The translations under genes and the position numbers were made by a program. A stretch of 64,000 nt of DNA from Paracoccaceae bacterium (GTDB lineage: Bacteria > Pseudomonadota > Alphaproteobacteria > Rhodobacterales > Rhodobacteraceae): positions 1 through 64,000 of the forward strand of contig JAFIEF010000008.1 in assembly GCA_020832655.1 (NCBI GenBank), read 5' to 3'. Of the stretch, positions 1 to 9,449 are shown in pieces; the first letter of the stretch is position 1, and each line of letters starts with the position of its first letter. The notes below the pieces were generated by a model. That model saw nothing but the letters and a program-made list of their open reading frames with translations, ran no database searches and had not been told where the DNA came from.

Positions 1-5
1 GCCAG

Positions 6-1847
6 ATGCCAAGATACCGCTCGCGCACGACCACACATGGACGCAACATGGCCGGAGCCCGTGGGCTTTGGCGGGCCACAGGGATGAAGGACAGCGATTT
101 CGGCAAGCCGATCATCGCGATTGTCAATTCCTTCACCCAGTTCGTGCCGGGCCATGTGCATCTGAAAGATCTGGGCCAGATGGTCGCGCGCGAGGTCGAA
201 AAGGCCGGTGGCGTGGCCAAGGAATTCAACACCATCGCGGTGGATGACGGCATTGCGATGGGCCATGACGGGATGCTGTATTCGCTGCCCTCGCGCGAGG
301 TGATCGCGGATTCGGTGGAATATATGGTCAACGCCCATTGCGCCGATGCGATGGTGTGCATCTCGAATTGCGACAAGATCACGCCGGGCATGCTGATGGC
401 GGCGATGCGGCTGAACATTCCTTGCGTCTTCGTCTCTGGCGGCCCGATGGAGGCCGGCAAGGTCGAGGTGGACGGCGTGGAAAAGGCGCTTGATCTGGTC
501 GATGCGATGGTCGTGGCCGCCGATGACAAGTATACCGATGCGCAGGTGCAGGCGATCGAGGAAGCCGCCTGCCCGACCTGCGGGTCGTGTTCGGGCATGT
601 TCACCGCAAATTCCATGAACTGCCTGACCGAGGCGCTGGGCCTGTCGCTGCCGGGAAATGGCTCGACCCTGGCCACCCATGCCGACCGCAAGAAGCTGTT
701 TTTGCGCGCGGGCCATGTGATCGTCGATCTGGCCAAGCGCTATTACGAACAGGATGACGAACGCGCACTGCCGCGCAATATCGCCAGCTTTCAGGCGTTC
801 GAAAACGCGATGTCGCTGGATATTGCAATGGGCGGGTCCACCAACACCGTGCTGCATCTGCTGGCCGCCGCGCATGAAGGCGGGATCGACTTTACCATGT
901 CCGATATCGACCGCCTGTCGCGCCGCGTGCCCTGCCTGTGCAAGGTCGCACCGGCCAAGGATGATGTGCATATGGAAGATGTCCACCGCGCAGGCGGGAT
1001 CATGGCCATTCTGGGCGAGCTGGACCGCGCGGGGCTGTTGCATCGTGACCTGCCGACCGTTCATTCCGACAGCATGGGGCAGGCGCTGGATATCTGGGAT
1101 GTGAAGCGCACAAATGACCCCGATGTGCATGATTTCTACCGCGCGGCACCCGGCGGCGTGCGCACCACGCAGGCCTTCGGGCAGGACAAGCGCTACGGCT
1201 CGGTTGATCTGGACCGCGAAAAGGGTGTGATCCGCACGCGCGAGCATGCCTTCAGCCAGGATGGCGGGCTGGCGGTGCTGTTCGGCAATCTGGCCGAGCA
1301 GGGCTGCATCGTGAAAACCGCAGGCGTCGATGACTCGATCCTGAAATTTTCCGGCCCCGCGCGGGTGTTCGAAAGCCAGGATGACGCGGTCAGCGGCATC
1401 CTGACCGGCAAGGTCACCGCGGGCGAGGTGGTGATCATCCGCTATGAAGGCCCGCGCGGCGGGCCGGGGATGCAGGAAATGCTCTATCCCACCAGCTATC
1501 TGAAATCGAAAGGGCTGGGCGCGGCCTGCGCACTGGTCACCGATGGGCGGTTTTCGGGCGGCACATCGGGGCTGTCCATCGGCCATGTCAGCCCGGAAGC
1601 CGAAGAAGGCGGGCTGATCGGGCTGGTGGAAGATGGCGATCTGATCGAGATCGACATCCCCGAACGCCGTATACATCTGGCCGTCGATGACGCCACCCTT
1701 GCGGCACGGCGCGAGGCGCAGGATGCGAAGGGCTGGAAGCCCGCCAAACCGCGCGCGCGCAAGGTTACGACCGCGCTGAAAGCCTATGCCGCGCTGACCA
1801 CCTCTGCCGCGCAGGGCGCGGTGCGCAAACTGCCCGAAGGAATGTAA
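6..1847 (+). CDS. ilvD: Dihydroxy-acid dehydratase
   Basis: This cytoplasmic iron-sulfur dehydratase converts dihydroxy-isovalerate and dihydroxy-methylvalerate to the 2-keto acids that precede valine and isoleucine. The 613-residue length and the opening [19 protein letters not shown] match the family start, so the gene is complete although it begins five bases into the window. Likely cluster cysteines are visible in [12 protein letters not shown] (C118, C122) and [11 protein letters not shown] (C189, C192, C195). The C-terminal half carries the conserved [10 protein letters not shown] segment. A class IV aminotransferase gene follows after 3 bases, which suggests one transcript. Its promoter lies outside the window. 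Confidence 0.97.
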   Translation: MPRYRSRTTTHGRNMAGARGLWRATGMKDSDFGKPIIAIVNSFTQFVPGHVHLKDLGQMVAREVEKAGGVAKEFNTIAVDDGIAMGHDGMLYSLPSREVIADSVEYMVNAHCADAMVCISNCDKITPGMLMAAMRLNIPCVFVSGGPMEAGKVEVDGVEKALDLVDAMVVAADDKYTDAQVQAIEEAACPTCGSCSGMFTANSMNCLTEALGLSLPGNGSTLATHADRKKLFLRAGHVIVDLAKRYYEQDDERALPRNIASFQAFENAMSLDIAMGGSTNTVLHLLAAAHEGGIDFTMSDIDRLSRRVPCLCKVAPAKDDVHMEDVHRAGGIMAILGELDRAGLLHRDLPTVHSDSMGQALDIWDVKRTNDPDVHDFYRAAPGGVRTTQAFGQDKRYGSVDLDREKGVIRTREHAFSQDGGLAVLFGNLAEQGCIVKTAGVDDSILKFSGPARVFESQDDAVSGILTGKVTAGEVVIIRYEGPRGGPGMQEMLYPTSYLKSKGLGAACALVTDGRFSGGTSGLSIGHVSPEAEEGGLIGLVEDGDLIEIDIPERRIHLAVDDATLAARREAQDAKGWKPAKPRARKVTTALKAYAALTTSAAQGAVRKLPEGM

Positions 1848-1850
1848 CGC

Positions 1851-2714
1851 ATGAGCCGCATTGTCCATGTCAATGGCGCCTATCTGCCCGAGGATCAGGC
1901 CAGGGTGTCGATCTTTGATCGCGGCTTTCTGATGGCCGATGGCGTCTATGAGGTGACAACCGTCATCGATGGCAAGTTGATCGACTTTGACGGGCATCTG
2001 GCGCGGCTGCAACGCTCGCTGGATGAGCTGGGCATCGCCAACCCGATGAAGCGCGACCAATGGCTGGAAGTGCATCGCCAGCTTGTGGCGCAGAACGGCC
2101 TTGATCAGGGCATGGTCTATCTGCAGGTCACGCGCGGCGCGCCGGGGGATCGCGATTTCGTCTTCCCCGACCCCGAAACCACAACGCCGACTGTGGTCTT
2201 GTTCACGCAATCGAACCCCGCGCTGGTGGACAGCCCGAAAGCGAAAAAGGGCATAAAGGTCATCACCATCGACGATATCCGCTGGGGGCGGCGCGATATC
2301 AAGACGGTGCAGTTGCTGTATCCCAGCATGGGCAAGATGATGGCGATCAGACAGGGCGCGGATGATGCCTGGATGGTGCAGGATGGCGATGTGACAGAGG
2401 GCAGCTCGAACAATGCCTATATCATCAAGGACGGGCGCATCATCACGCGCGCGCTGTCCAGTGACATCCTGCACGGGATCACCCGCGCCGCCGTGTTGCG
2501 CTTTGCGCGTGAAGCCCAGATGCCGGTAGAGGAGCGCAGCTTCACGGTCGATGAAGCCAAATCGGCGGATGAGGCATTTGTCACCTCTGCCAGCACCTTT
2601 GTCATGCCGGTGGTGGAAATCGACGGCGCGAAGCTGGGCGCGGGCATACCGGGGCCGCTGGCCACCCGCCTGCGCGAAATCTATATCGAGGAAAGCCGCA
2701 AGGCCGCGATCTGA
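1851..2714 (+). CDS. dat: Class IV aminotransferase, probably D-amino-acid transaminase
   Basis: This is a pyridoxal-phosphate enzyme of fold type IV, 287 residues. K151 (in RRDIKTVQLLYP) is the expected Schiff-base lysine, and VTEGSSNNAY (E183 onward) is the family phosphate/PLP-binding segment. Relatives are D-alanine/D-amino-acid transaminases and branched-chain aminotransferases; the short N terminus (NGAYLPEDQARVSIFDRGF) and the SSNN motif favour the D-amino-acid type. The gene starts 3 bases after ilvD. A branched-chain role is therefore possible from context, and substrate choice cannot be settled from sequence. Confidence 0.85.
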   Translation: MSRIVHVNGAYLPEDQARVSIFDRGFLMADGVYEVTTVIDGKLIDFDGHLARLQRSLDELGIANPMKRDQWLEVHRQLVAQNGLDQGMVYLQVTRGAPGDRDFVFPDPETTTPTVVLFTQSNPALVDSPKAKKGIKVITIDDIRWGRRDIKTVQLLYPSMGKMMAIRQGADDAWMVQDGDVTEGSSNNAYIIKDGRIITRALSSDILHGITRAAVLRFAREAQMPVEERSFTVDEAKSADEAFVTSASTFVMPVVEIDGAKLGAGIPGPLATRLREIYIEESRKAAI

Positions 2715-2749
2715 GCCAGCGCGGCGCAACACATCACAAGGGGGCCGAA

Positions 2750-3901
2750 TTGGCCGAAGCGCTGCGCTGCAAGATGGTTTTCGACGGCACCGCGCTGCAT
2801 GACGGCGCATGCGTGGTCATCGATGGCGGGCGCATCACCGCGCTGCTGCCAGACCCCGCGGCCCTGCCCAAGGACATCACGCTGACCGATCTGGGCGAGG
2901 GCATCCTGACCCCCGGTTTCGTCGATGTGCAGGTCAATGGCGGGGGCGGTGTCATGCTGGGTGGCGATCATACCGGCATCGACACCATCGCGCGCATCTG
3001 CGCCGCCCATGCGCGGCTGGGGGCAACGGCGATCCTGACCACGCTGATTACCGACACGCCACAGGCCACAGCGCAAGTCATCGCCGCCGGGATCGCGGCC
3101 GCAAAGGCGCGGATCCCCGGCTTTCTGGGGCTGCATCTGGAAGGGCCGCATCTGGACCCGCGCCGCGCGGGCGCGCATGATCCACGCCTGATCCGCCCGA
3201 TGAGCGCTGCCGATCTGACATTTCTGGAACAGGCTGCGCGCGCCCTGCCCGCGCTGATGGTCACGCTGGCCCCCGAAGCCGCCAGCCCCAACCAGATCGC
3301 GCGGTTGCGTCAGGCCGGGTCGATTGTCGCGCTGGGCCATACCGATTGCACCGCCGATCAGGCGCGCGCGGCATTTCACGCCGGGGCCAGTGGTGTCACC
3401 CATCTGTTCAACGCCATGAGCCAGCTTCAGGGGCGCGAAGCGGGGCTGGTGGGCGCGGCGCTGGACAGTGACGCCCATATCGGGCTGATCGCCGATGGCA
3501 TTCATATCACCGATACCAGCCTGCGGCTGGCCTTGCGGCTGAAGGGCAAGAGCCGCGCCTTTCTGGTCAGCGATGCAATGGCCTGCGCGGGCACCGACAT
3601 GACCGGTTTTTCCCTGAACGGACGCAGGATCCGCCGCCGGAACGGCGCGCTGCGGCTGGGGGATGGCACGCTGGCGGGGGCCGATCTGGCCCTGCCGCAG
3701 GCAGTGGCGCATTGCGTGGGGCTGGGCCTGCCGCTGGAACAGGCGCTGGCACTGGCCACCAGCCGCCCCGCCGCCTTCATCAACGCCACGCAACATGGTC
3801 GGCTTGCCCCCGGCCAACGCGCAGATCTGGTGCTGTTGTGCCGCGACAAGCTGACCCCGCAGCAGATCTGGCAAGGCGGCGCGGAGCTGGCAATTCGATA
3901 G
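2750..3901 (+). CDS. nagA: N-acetylglucosamine-6-phosphate deacetylase
   Basis: This is an amidohydrolase-superfamily metalloenzyme that removes acetate from GlcNAc-6-phosphate in amino-sugar and cell-wall recycling. The protein has 383 residues with the family landmarks TPGFVDVQVNGGGG, HLEGPHLDPRRAGAHD, LGHTDCTADQ and the SDAM segment with the catalytic aspartate. The start codon is TTG. It is chosen because an AAGGGGG ribosome-binding site sits six bases upstream and the aligned N terminus begins here. It follows the aminotransferase by 35 bases. No nagB or PTS gene is adjacent. Confidence 0.92.
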   Translation: MAEALRCKMVFDGTALHDGACVVIDGGRITALLPDPAALPKDITLTDLGEGILTPGFVDVQVNGGGGVMLGGDHTGIDTIARICAAHARLGATAILTTLITDTPQATAQVIAAGIAAAKARIPGFLGLHLEGPHLDPRRAGAHDPRLIRPMSAADLTFLEQAARALPALMVTLAPEAASPNQIARLRQAGSIVALGHTDCTADQARAAFHAGASGVTHLFNAMSQLQGREAGLVGAALDSDAHIGLIADGIHITDTSLRLALRLKGKSRAFLVSDAMACAGTDMTGFSLNGRRIRRRNGALRLGDGTLAGADLALPQAVAHCVGLGLPLEQALALATSRPAAFINATQHGRLAPGQRADLVLLCRDKLTPQQIWQGGAELAIR

Positions 3902-4322
3902 CGCGTTACCGGTGCGGTCAAAGCCCCGCCTTCAGGGCAACCGGCCTCAAGACAGGCTTTCAACGTGTCAATGCCAGCACCATCCTGCATCGGATGATAG
4001 CATGCGATGACAATACGCAGATTGCGCTGCGGGGGCATCTGTAGTGACAGATTCTGCGCGAAACTCGGAAGCGTGGTCGCGCAAGGCGCTTCAAAGTGAA
4101 ATCACGAATCAAAGCATGGGTCTGGCAGCGTTCAACACGGGGAATGACTCCTATCTTGCAACGATTGCTTTCAGAATTACCTAAAATTCTTCATATTCGC
4201 TGCAATTTGCAAATAAAACTGTAGCTATTCGCAAAAATACGCGCATCTTGCCAGATTCCCGCCTCAATCCATGCGCAATATCAGAGTTAACGAAGGATGA
4301 TCCACCACGGAAGGTTCTGGTC
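3902..4322. other. 421-base intergenic region, AT-rich right half
   Basis: There is no convincing gene here. The left half keeps the local high G+C. From about 4140 to 4290 the sequence turns AT-rich (for example around 4173-4225) and probably carries the promoter of the small gene at 4323. I found no clear paired -35/-10 elements, intrinsic terminator or tRNA. A small RNA could be encoded but nothing in the primary sequence proves it. Confidence 0.4.
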
Positions 4323-4481
4323 ATGACGGTTCTGAACATCACAGTAACGAATGAAATCGCACCGCGCGCTATTCTGGCACTGTTCGACGGGTTCACCCGC
4401 GACCCGCTGCGTGACCGTATGGCGCGTCTTGGCACCGAAATCGCCACCACGCGCCCGCGCCGTAGCGTGTTCAAGCACTGA
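4323..4481 (+). CDS. Small conserved-looking protein of unknown function (52 aa)
   Basis: A 52-residue protein starting MTVLNITVTNEIAPRA and ending with a basic tail RPRRSVFKH. I do not recognise a domain; it has no signal peptide or membrane segment. The ATG at 4323 is chosen because GGAAGG lies 9 bases upstream; a longer reading from 4248 has no ribosome-binding site. The body LFDGFTRDPLRDRMARLGTEIA looks like a plausible amphipathic helix. It is followed convergently by dnaQ after 9 bases. Its long, AT-rich upstream region suggests independent, possibly strong or stress-controlled expression. This is inference. Confidence 0.55.
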   Translation: MTVLNITVTNEIAPRAILALFDGFTRDPLRDRMARLGTEIATTRPRRSVFKH

Positions 4482-4490
4482 TCATTTCAG

Positions 4491-5180
4491 CTACAGGCGA
4501 AATTTGCGCCAAAGCGCGTTTTCACCCAACCCTTCGACAAAACCCGCATGGGCGGCGGCTTCTTCAGCACTCAACCGCGAAGGCAACGCCACCGGACGTC
4601 TGGGCAAGACCGACACTCCCTGCCTTCCACTAGCCGAGGATTCAACCGCAGAAAGCGCGAAATCCGGCTGCTGCCCGCCCAGAAGTTCCAGATACACCTC
4701 TGCCAGTATCTCGCTATCCAGCAGCGCGCCATGCAATATGCGCGACGAATTGTCGATTGCAAAGCGCCGGCACAACGCATCAAGCGAGGCCGGCGCACCG
4801 GGAAATTTCTTGCGCGCCAGCGACAGCGTGTCAAAGGCGCGGTTTTCCGGCAGCAGCGGACGCCCGGCCCATTCCAGTTCCGCATTCAGGAAGCGCATGT
4901 CAAACGCGGCATTGTGAATCACCAGCCGGTCGGCGGTGATGAAGTCCAGAAACGCATCCACGATCTCGGCAAAGACCGGCTTGTCACGCAGAAAATCATC
5001 CCCCAGCCCATGCACGGCAAAGGCTTCCTGCGGCATCGGGCGCTGGGGGTTGATATATTGGTGCCAGGTCCGGCCGGTGGGCATCAGATTGACAAGCTCG
5101 ACAATGCCAATCTCGACAATGCGGTGACCTTCTGACGGCTCAAACCCGGTGGTTTCGGTATCCAGAACCAGCTCACGCAT
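4491..5180 (-). CDS. dnaQ: DNA polymerase III epsilon subunit (3'-5' exonuclease)
   Basis: This proofreading exonuclease of the replicative polymerase has 229 residues. It shows the DEDDh exonuclease motifs: [12 protein letters not shown] at the very N terminus (Exo I), [13 protein letters not shown] (Exo II), and [14 protein letters not shown] (Exo III, H-x4-D). I place the start at 5180 because [12 protein letters not shown] is the family N terminus; the frame stays open upstream only as an overlap with coaE. The start codon region overlaps the end of coaE by 8 bases, so it is the last gene of a maf-aroE-coaE-dnaQ operon. Its partner, the alpha subunit DnaE, is encoded at 57.8 kb. Confidence 0.95.
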   Translation of the reverse strand: MRELVLDTETTGFEPSEGHRIVEIGIVELVNLMPTGRTWHQYINPQRPMPQEAFAVHGLGDDFLRDKPVFAEIVDAFLDFITADRLVIHNAAFDMRFLNAELEWAGRPLLPENRAFDTLSLARKKFPGAPASLDALCRRFAIDNSSRILHGALLDSEILAEVYLELLGGQQPDFALSAVESSASGRQGVSVLPRRPVALPSRLSAEEAAAHAGFVEGLGENALWRKFRL

Positions 5181-5757
5181 CCACGCCCCCTTGCAATTTG
5201 CAAACCAGATCGCGCACAGCGGCGCGCGTGTTGTCCATATCGGTGGTTTCAATCACGAAATCCGCGCGCGCGCGTTTTTCCGCATCAGGCATCTGGCGCG
5301 CCAGTATCGCATCCAGATGCGCATGGGTCATCCCCGGACGGGCCAGCACACGCGCGCGCTGCACGGCTTCGGGGGCAGAAACCACAAGCACCCCGTCCAC
5401 ATCCGCCCCGGTTTCAAACAGCAGCGGGATATCCAGCACCACCAGCGGCGCAGCCGCCTGCGCGATGAACGCAGCCCGATCCGCCGCCACCAGCGGATGC
5501 ACCGCAGCTTCCAGCCGCGCCAGCCGCGCGGGGTTTTCGGCCAGCCAGTCTTTCAGCCGCGCCCGATCCACTTCCCCACCAACCACCGCATCAGGGCAGA
5601 GCGCGCCCACCGCTTCCACCGCCGCGCCCCCCGGCGCGTAAAGCCGGTGCACCGCCGCATCGGCATCCCAGACCGGCACGCCTTCATCGCGGAACATCTG
5701 CGCGGTGGTGGATTTGCCCATGCCGATGGACCCGGTCAGCCCAAGTCGATAACTCAT
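5173..5757 (-). CDS. coaE: Dephospho-CoA kinase
   Basis: This enzyme catalyses the last step of coenzyme A synthesis, phosphorylating dephospho-CoA with ATP. The 194-residue protein begins [19 protein letters not shown], where GSIGMGKST is the P-loop, and has the CoA-domain aspartate in [12 protein letters not shown]. The length is normal for the family. It overlaps aroE by 4 bases upstream and dnaQ by 8 bases downstream, so translation is probably coupled. The same gene order beside the origin is known from other alphaproteobacteria. Confidence 0.95.
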   Translation of the reverse strand: MSYRLGLTGSIGMGKSTTAQMFRDEGVPVWDADAAVHRLYAPGGAAVEAVGALCPDAVVGGEVDRARLKDWLAENPARLARLEAAVHPLVAADRAAFIAQAAAPLVVLDIPLLFETGADVDGVLVVSAPEAVQRARVLARPGMTHAHLDAILARQMPDAEKRARADFVIETTDMDNTRAAVRDLVCKLQGGVDA

Positions 5758-6584
5758 TGCCCCAGCACTGCGGCGCGCAGCCCCTGTGTCACATCCGGTC
5801 GCTGCCCAAACCAGCGTTCAAACCCCGGCACCGCCTGATGCAGCAGCATCCCCAGCCCGTCAACCATGCGCAAGCCCTGCATTTCGGCACGCGCCAGCAG
5901 ATCGGTTTTCAGCGGGGTATAGACGATATCTGTCACCAGCGCATCGCTTGCCATGCCCGCAAGCGGCATTTCCAGCGCGGGCTGGCCCGCCATGCCCAGG
6001 CTGGTGGTGTTGACCAGCAAGCCCAGATCACCCAGATCACGCCCACGCGCCGCCCATTCCACCACCCGCAAACGCGGCCCGAATTCGGTCGCAAGGGCTT
6101 CAGCGCGCGCGGGCGTGCGGTTGCTCAGGCGGATTTCCGGGCAACCGGCATCAAGTAGTGCCACAATGATTGCCCGCGCCGCCCCACCCGCCCCCAGCAG
6201 TAGCGCCGGGGCGGCATTGGGCCGCCAATCAGGGGCGTTCTGCGCCAGATTGGCCATGAAACCATAGCCATCGGTATTATCGGCATGGCAGCGCCCATCA
6301 GCGTCAAAGCTCAGCGTATTCGCAGCCCCGATCTGCTTGGCGACATCGCTGGCGCTGTCAGCCAGCGCCAGCGCGGCCTCCTTATGCGGAATGGTGACAT
6401 TGGCACCGACAAAACCCATCCGGGGCAGGGCGCGCAACACATCGGTCAGATCCGCCCCCTCGACATGCAAGGGCATGTAATGCCCCGCAATCCCGTATTG
6501 ACGCAGCCATGTGCCATGCAGCAGGGGCGAGCGGCTATGCCCCACCGGGCAGCCAATGACACCGGCCAAGGGAATTTTGCTCAT
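5754..6584 (-). CDS. aroE: Shikimate dehydrogenase (NADP+)
   Basis: This enzyme reduces 3-dehydroshikimate to shikimate in the aromatic amino-acid pathway. The 276-residue protein has the substrate-binding N terminus [14 protein letters not shown], the catalytic lysine segment [10 protein letters not shown], and a Rossmann nucleotide-binding loop [12 protein letters not shown] followed by SNRTPARAE, typical of NADP-specific AroE. It sits in the overlapping operon between maf and coaE, with 4-base overlaps on both sides. Confidence 0.95.
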   Translation of the reverse strand: MSKIPLAGVIGCPVGHSRSPLLHGTWLRQYGIAGHYMPLHVEGADLTDVLRALPRMGFVGANVTIPHKEAALALADSASDVAKQIGAANTLSFDADGRCHADNTDGYGFMANLAQNAPDWRPNAAPALLLGAGGAARAIIVALLDAGCPEIRLSNRTPARAEALATEFGPRLRVVEWAARGRDLGDLGLLVNTTSLGMAGQPALEMPLAGMASDALVTDIVYTPLKTDLLARAEMQGLRMVDGLGMLLHQAVPGFERWFGQRPDVTQGLRAAVLGQ

Positions 6585-7174
6585 GCCTCGACCTCGCCGC
6601 GCAGCGCCAGATAATTCAGTAGTTCCAGCAGGGGCAGGCCCAGAATGGTGAAGTAATCCCCCTGTATCTGCGCAAATAGCCGCACGCCTTCTTCCTCCAG
6701 CTTGTAGCCGCCGACCGAGTCGGAAATTCCGGGCCAGTTGCGGGCAAGATAGCTGTCCAGATACCCATCTGAAAAGCGCCGCATGGTCAAGCGCGCAACG
6801 CCTACATGCCGCCAGAGCGGTTCACCATCCAGATACAGCACGCCAGCCGACAGCAATTGATGCGTCTGGCCGCGCAGCGCCAGTAATTGCGCGCGGGCCT
6901 GATCGGGGGTTTCGGGCTTTGACAGGCACTTACCCTTCACCGCCAGCACCTGATCGCATCCCAGCACCAGCATGCCGGTTTCGCGCTGCGAGACCTTGCG
7001 CGCCTTGGCCTCTGCCAGCGCATCGGCAATATCACGCGGGGCGGCGGCGTCGGCCAGAAGCGCGGCGCGAATGGCATCTTCATCCACCCGCGCGGGCCTG
7101 GTGTCGAATGCCAGCCCGGCATTGCGCAGCAACTGTGCGCGAATAGTCGAACCGGACGCCAATATTAGGCCCAT
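6581..7174 (-). CDS. maf: Maf-family nucleoside triphosphate pyrophosphatase
   Basis: This is a Maf/YhdE-type house-cleaning pyrophosphatase that hydrolyses non-canonical nucleotides. The 197-residue protein starts MGLILASGSTIRAQLLRNAG, with the diagnostic SGSxxR loop, and later contains LGCDQVLAVKGKCLSKP and SVGGYKLEEEGVRLF. I choose the ATG at 7174 because it gives the canonical N terminus; the upstream open frame to 7225 is non-conserved. The start codon lies inside a perfect DnaA-box match (7174-7182). The gene is the first of a minus-strand operon leading away from the putative origin. Confidence 0.93.
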   Translation of the reverse strand: MGLILASGSTIRAQLLRNAGLAFDTRPARVDEDAIRAALLADAAAPRDIADALAEAKARKVSQRETGMLVLGCDQVLAVKGKCLSKPETPDQARAQLLALRGQTHQLLSAGVLYLDGEPLWRHVGVARLTMRRFSDGYLDSYLARNWPGISDSVGGYKLEEEGVRLFAQIQGDYFTILGLPLLELLNYLALRGEVEA

Positions 7175-7182
7175 GTGGATAA
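7174..7182 (-). promoter_or_regulatory. Perfect DnaA box overlapping the maf start codon
   Basis: TGTGGATAA is the exact reverse complement of TTATCCACA. Its first base is the last base of the minus-strand maf start triplet (7172-7174), so DnaA bound here would lie right at the maf translation start. Confidence 0.75.
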
Positions 7183-7318
7183 CCCTGTGTGACTCTGGCA
7201 GACAAGCCGGTGATGGCGCGGGCATGATCGCCCGATTGCCCTTTTGCTGCCATGACTATCCCCGCCACGCAAGGGCAGGCGCGGGGTTGCGCACAGCGGG
7301 ACAAGATGTCACGGACAA

Positions 7319-7327
7319 TGTGGACAA
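7319..7327 (-). promoter_or_regulatory. DnaA box (TTGTCCACA variant)
   Basis: TGTGGACAA is the reverse complement of TTGTCCACA, a functional DnaA-box variant in well-studied origins. It sits at the left edge of the AT-rich part of the gap. Confidence 0.65.
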
Positions 7328-7436
7328 ACCGGCAGACAGAATTCATGATTTCTGATCTTCTGCATTTGTTCTGTTCTATAACGTTGATATCAATAGACTA
7401 TTTCGTTAACCAGCTTTTCGCAGAGCTTGCTGCGGC

Positions 7437-7479
7437 TGTGGAAATCCCTGTGGATGCTTTGCTTATCCCCATATCCACA
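7437..7479. promoter_or_regulatory. Cluster of four imperfect DnaA-box matches
   Basis: Four matches fall within 43 bases: TGTGGAAAT at 7437 (7 of 9), TGTGGATGC at 7449 (7 of 9), TTATCCCCA at 7463 (8 of 9) and ATATCCACA at 7471 (8 of 9). The first two point left and the last two right, giving an inward-facing arrangement flanked by AT-rich DNA. Confidence 0.6.
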
Positions 7480-7554
7480 GCCCCATCTAACAACATCATT
7501 TCCTTTCATATCTTCTTTATTTATTGAAAGGGGTGACGAAGAAGAGGCTTTGCA

Positions 7555-7992
7555 ATGCTGGTCACGCTCTATCCCTGGATCAAGGCGCTGCATATCATGG
7601 CGGTGATAAGCTGGATGGCGGGGCTGTTCTATCTGCCAAGGCTGTTTGTCTACCATGTAGAACGCGGATCAGAGGCCGGCATGTCATCCGTGTTCGAGGT
7701 GATGGAGCTGAAACTTCTGCGCGTGATCATGAACCCTGCGATGATCACAGCCTGGGCGACCGGGCTGATACTGGCAATGATGCCCTGGGTGCTGAACTTC
7801 GCGGCAATCTGGCCCTACAGCAAATTCGCCGCACTGGTGGGGATGACATGGTTTCATATCTGGTGCGCGCGGCGCAGGCGCATTTTCGCACAGGGCGGCA
7901 ATACGCTGACCGGCCGCCAGTATCGGCTGATGAATGAGGTGCCCACGGTGCTGATGGTTGTCATCGTGCTGTCGGTGGTGGTGAAATTCTAG
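7555..7992 (+). CDS. hemJ: Protoporphyrinogen oxidase HemJ
   Basis: This is an inner-membrane enzyme that oxidises protoporphyrinogen IX to protoporphyrin IX in heme and tetrapyrrole synthesis. The 145-residue protein is almost entirely membrane-embedded, with about four hydrophobic segments, and carries the family N terminus [24 protein letters not shown] with its conserved histidine. The segment [14 protein letters not shown] and the charged loop [12 protein letters not shown] also fit. The start ATG has GAAGAGG 8 bases upstream. The promoter must lie within the putative origin region, so replication and transcription signals may be interleaved. The gene next to it is rho. Confidence 0.92.
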   Translation: MLVTLYPWIKALHIMAVISWMAGLFYLPRLFVYHVERGSEAGMSSVFEVMELKLLRVIMNPAMITAWATGLILAMMPWVLNFAAIWPYSKFAALVGMTWFHIWCARRRRIFAQGGNTLTGRQYRLMNEVPTVLMVVIVLSVVVKF

Positions 7993-8055
7993 CCTGATTG
8001 ACTCCGACCGCCGGGATAGGGTAGTGCAGGCGCAGCCCCGCCATCCGGCGACCGG

Positions 8056-8071
8056 CGTTTCACGTGAAACA
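8056..8071. other. parS: parS centromere site 1
   Basis: CGTTTCACGTGAAACA matches the 16-base ParB-binding consensus TGTTTCACGTGAAACA at 15 positions, and its inner 14 bases form a perfect palindrome. It lies between hemJ and the rho start, about 0.5 kb from the putative origin. ParB and ParA are encoded in the same window. Confidence 0.88.
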
Positions 8072-8119
8072 TATCCCCCGAAGAAGCCCGCCATTTCGCG
8101 CGGGCGCACAGGATTTCCC

Positions 8120-9433
8120 ATGTCTGATGATGTCATCACCCCAGAGGCCGAGTTTGAAACCGACGAACCCGGCAGCCTGAACCTGGCCGATCTGAAGGCC
8201 CACAGCCCGGCCGAATTGCTGGCTATGGCCGAAGAGCTGGAGATTGAAAACGCGCCTTCCATGCGCAAGGGCGAGATGATGTTCTCGATCCTGAAGGAAC
8301 GCGCAGAGGATGGCTGGACCATCTATGGCGACGGGGTGATCGAAGTTCTGCAAGACGGCTTTGGCTTCCTGCGCTCACCCGAGGCCAATTACCTGCCCGG
8401 CCCCGATGACATTTATGTCTCGCCCGAAATCATCCGCCGCTATTCGCTGCGCACGGGTGACACCATCGAAGGCGAAATTTCCGCGCCTGCGGAAAATGAA
8501 CGCTATTTCGCGCTGACAAGGGCCACGCAGATCAATTTCGAAGACCCGGAAAAGGCGCGTCACAAGGTCCATTTCGACAATCTGACACCGCTTTACCCCG
8601 ATCAGCGCCTGAATATGGAAACTGCCAACCCGGCCACCAAGGACCGCTCGGCGCGTATCATCGATATCGTGGCCCCGTTGGGCAAGGGCCAGCGCGCGCT
8701 GATCGTGGCGCCGCCGCGCACGGGTAAAACCGTGCTGTTGCAGAACATCGCGCACAGCATCGAGATGAACCACCCCGAATGCTATCTGATCGTGCTTCTG
8801 ATCGATGAACGGCCAGAAGAGGTCACCGACATGCAGCGCTCGGTGAAGGGCGAAGTCATTGCCTCTACCTTTGATGAACCGGCCAGCCGACATGTGGCCG
8901 TGTCTGAAATGGTGATCGAAAAAGCCAAGCGGCTGGTCGAACACAAGCGCGATGTGGTGATCTTGCTTGATTCGATCACGCGCCTGGGCCGCGCCTTTAA
9001 CACCGTGATCCCAAGCTCGGGCAAGGTGCTGACAGGGGGGGTGGACGCCAATGCGCTGCAACGCCCCAAGCGATTCTTCGGCGCAGCCCGCAACATCGAA
9101 GAGGGCGGCTCGCTGACCATCATCGCCACTGCGCTGATCGATACCGGCTCGCGCATGGATGAGGTGATCTTCGAGGAATTCAAGGGCACCGGCAACAGCG
9201 AGATCGTGCTGGACCGCAAGGTTGCCGACAAGCGCGTTTTCCCGGCCATCGATATTCTGAAATCGGGCACCCGCAAGGAAGAATTGCTGGTCGACAAGAT
9301 CGATCTGCAAAAGACCTTCGTTCTGCGCCGCATCCTGAACCCGATGGGCACCACCGATGCGATCGAATTCCTGATTTCCAAGCTGAAACAGACCAAGACC
9401 AACAGCGATTTCTTCGATTCGATGAATACCTGA
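8120..9433 (+). CDS. rho: Transcription termination factor Rho
   Basis: Rho is a hexameric RNA helicase that terminates transcription. The 437-residue protein has an N-terminal helical domain ([20 protein letters not shown]), an RNA-binding OSB domain ([18 protein letters not shown], then the [10 protein letters not shown] segment), and a RecA-like motor. Walker A APPRTGKT lies near residue 198 and Walker B near [15 protein letters not shown] start at ATG 8120 ([12 protein letters not shown]); an upstream GTG at 8024 would read through the parS site and is unlikely. The order hemJ-rho-mnmE next to an origin is familiar in alphaproteobacteria. Confidence 0.97.
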   Translation: MSDDVITPEAEFETDEPGSLNLADLKAHSPAELLAMAEELEIENAPSMRKGEMMFSILKERAEDGWTIYGDGVIEVLQDGFGFLRSPEANYLPGPDDIYVSPEIIRRYSLRTGDTIEGEISAPAENERYFALTRATQINFEDPEKARHKVHFDNLTPLYPDQRLNMETANPATKDRSARIIDIVAPLGKGQRALIVAPPRTGKTVLLQNIAHSIEMNHPECYLIVLLIDERPEEVTDMQRSVKGEVIASTFDEPASRHVAVSEMVIEKAKRLVEHKRDVVILLDSITRLGRAFNTVIPSSGKVLTGGVDANALQRPKRFFGAARNIEEGGSLTIIATALIDTGSRMDEVIFEEFKGTGNSEIVLDRKVADKRVFPAIDILKSGTRKEELLVDKIDLQKTFVLRRILNPMGTTDAIEFLISKLKQTKTNSDFFDSMNT

Positions 9434-9449
9434 TCGATAGGGGGCGGCG

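Larger units (their letters stand above)
7174..7545. other. Putative chromosomal replication origin (oriC)
   Basis: This 370-base gap separates divergently transcribed maf and hemJ. It contains a perfect DnaA box TGTGGATAA (7174-7182), the accepted variant TGTGGACAA (7319-7327), and a tight group with one or two mismatches at 7437-7479 (TGTGGAAAT, TGTGGATGC, TTATCCCCA, ATATCCACA). Between and after them lie AT-rich stretches, about 7340-7412 and 7481-7529, suitable for duplex unwinding. Genes on the left run left and genes on the right run right, as expected at an origin. parA, parB and four parS sites are within 9 kb. No experiment is available, so this is a strong inference. Confidence 0.8.

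Noticed and set aside
2681-3874. 397-residue minus-strand reading frame
   Set aside because: Antisense shadow of nagA, rich in Gln, Arg and Gly, without any family motif.
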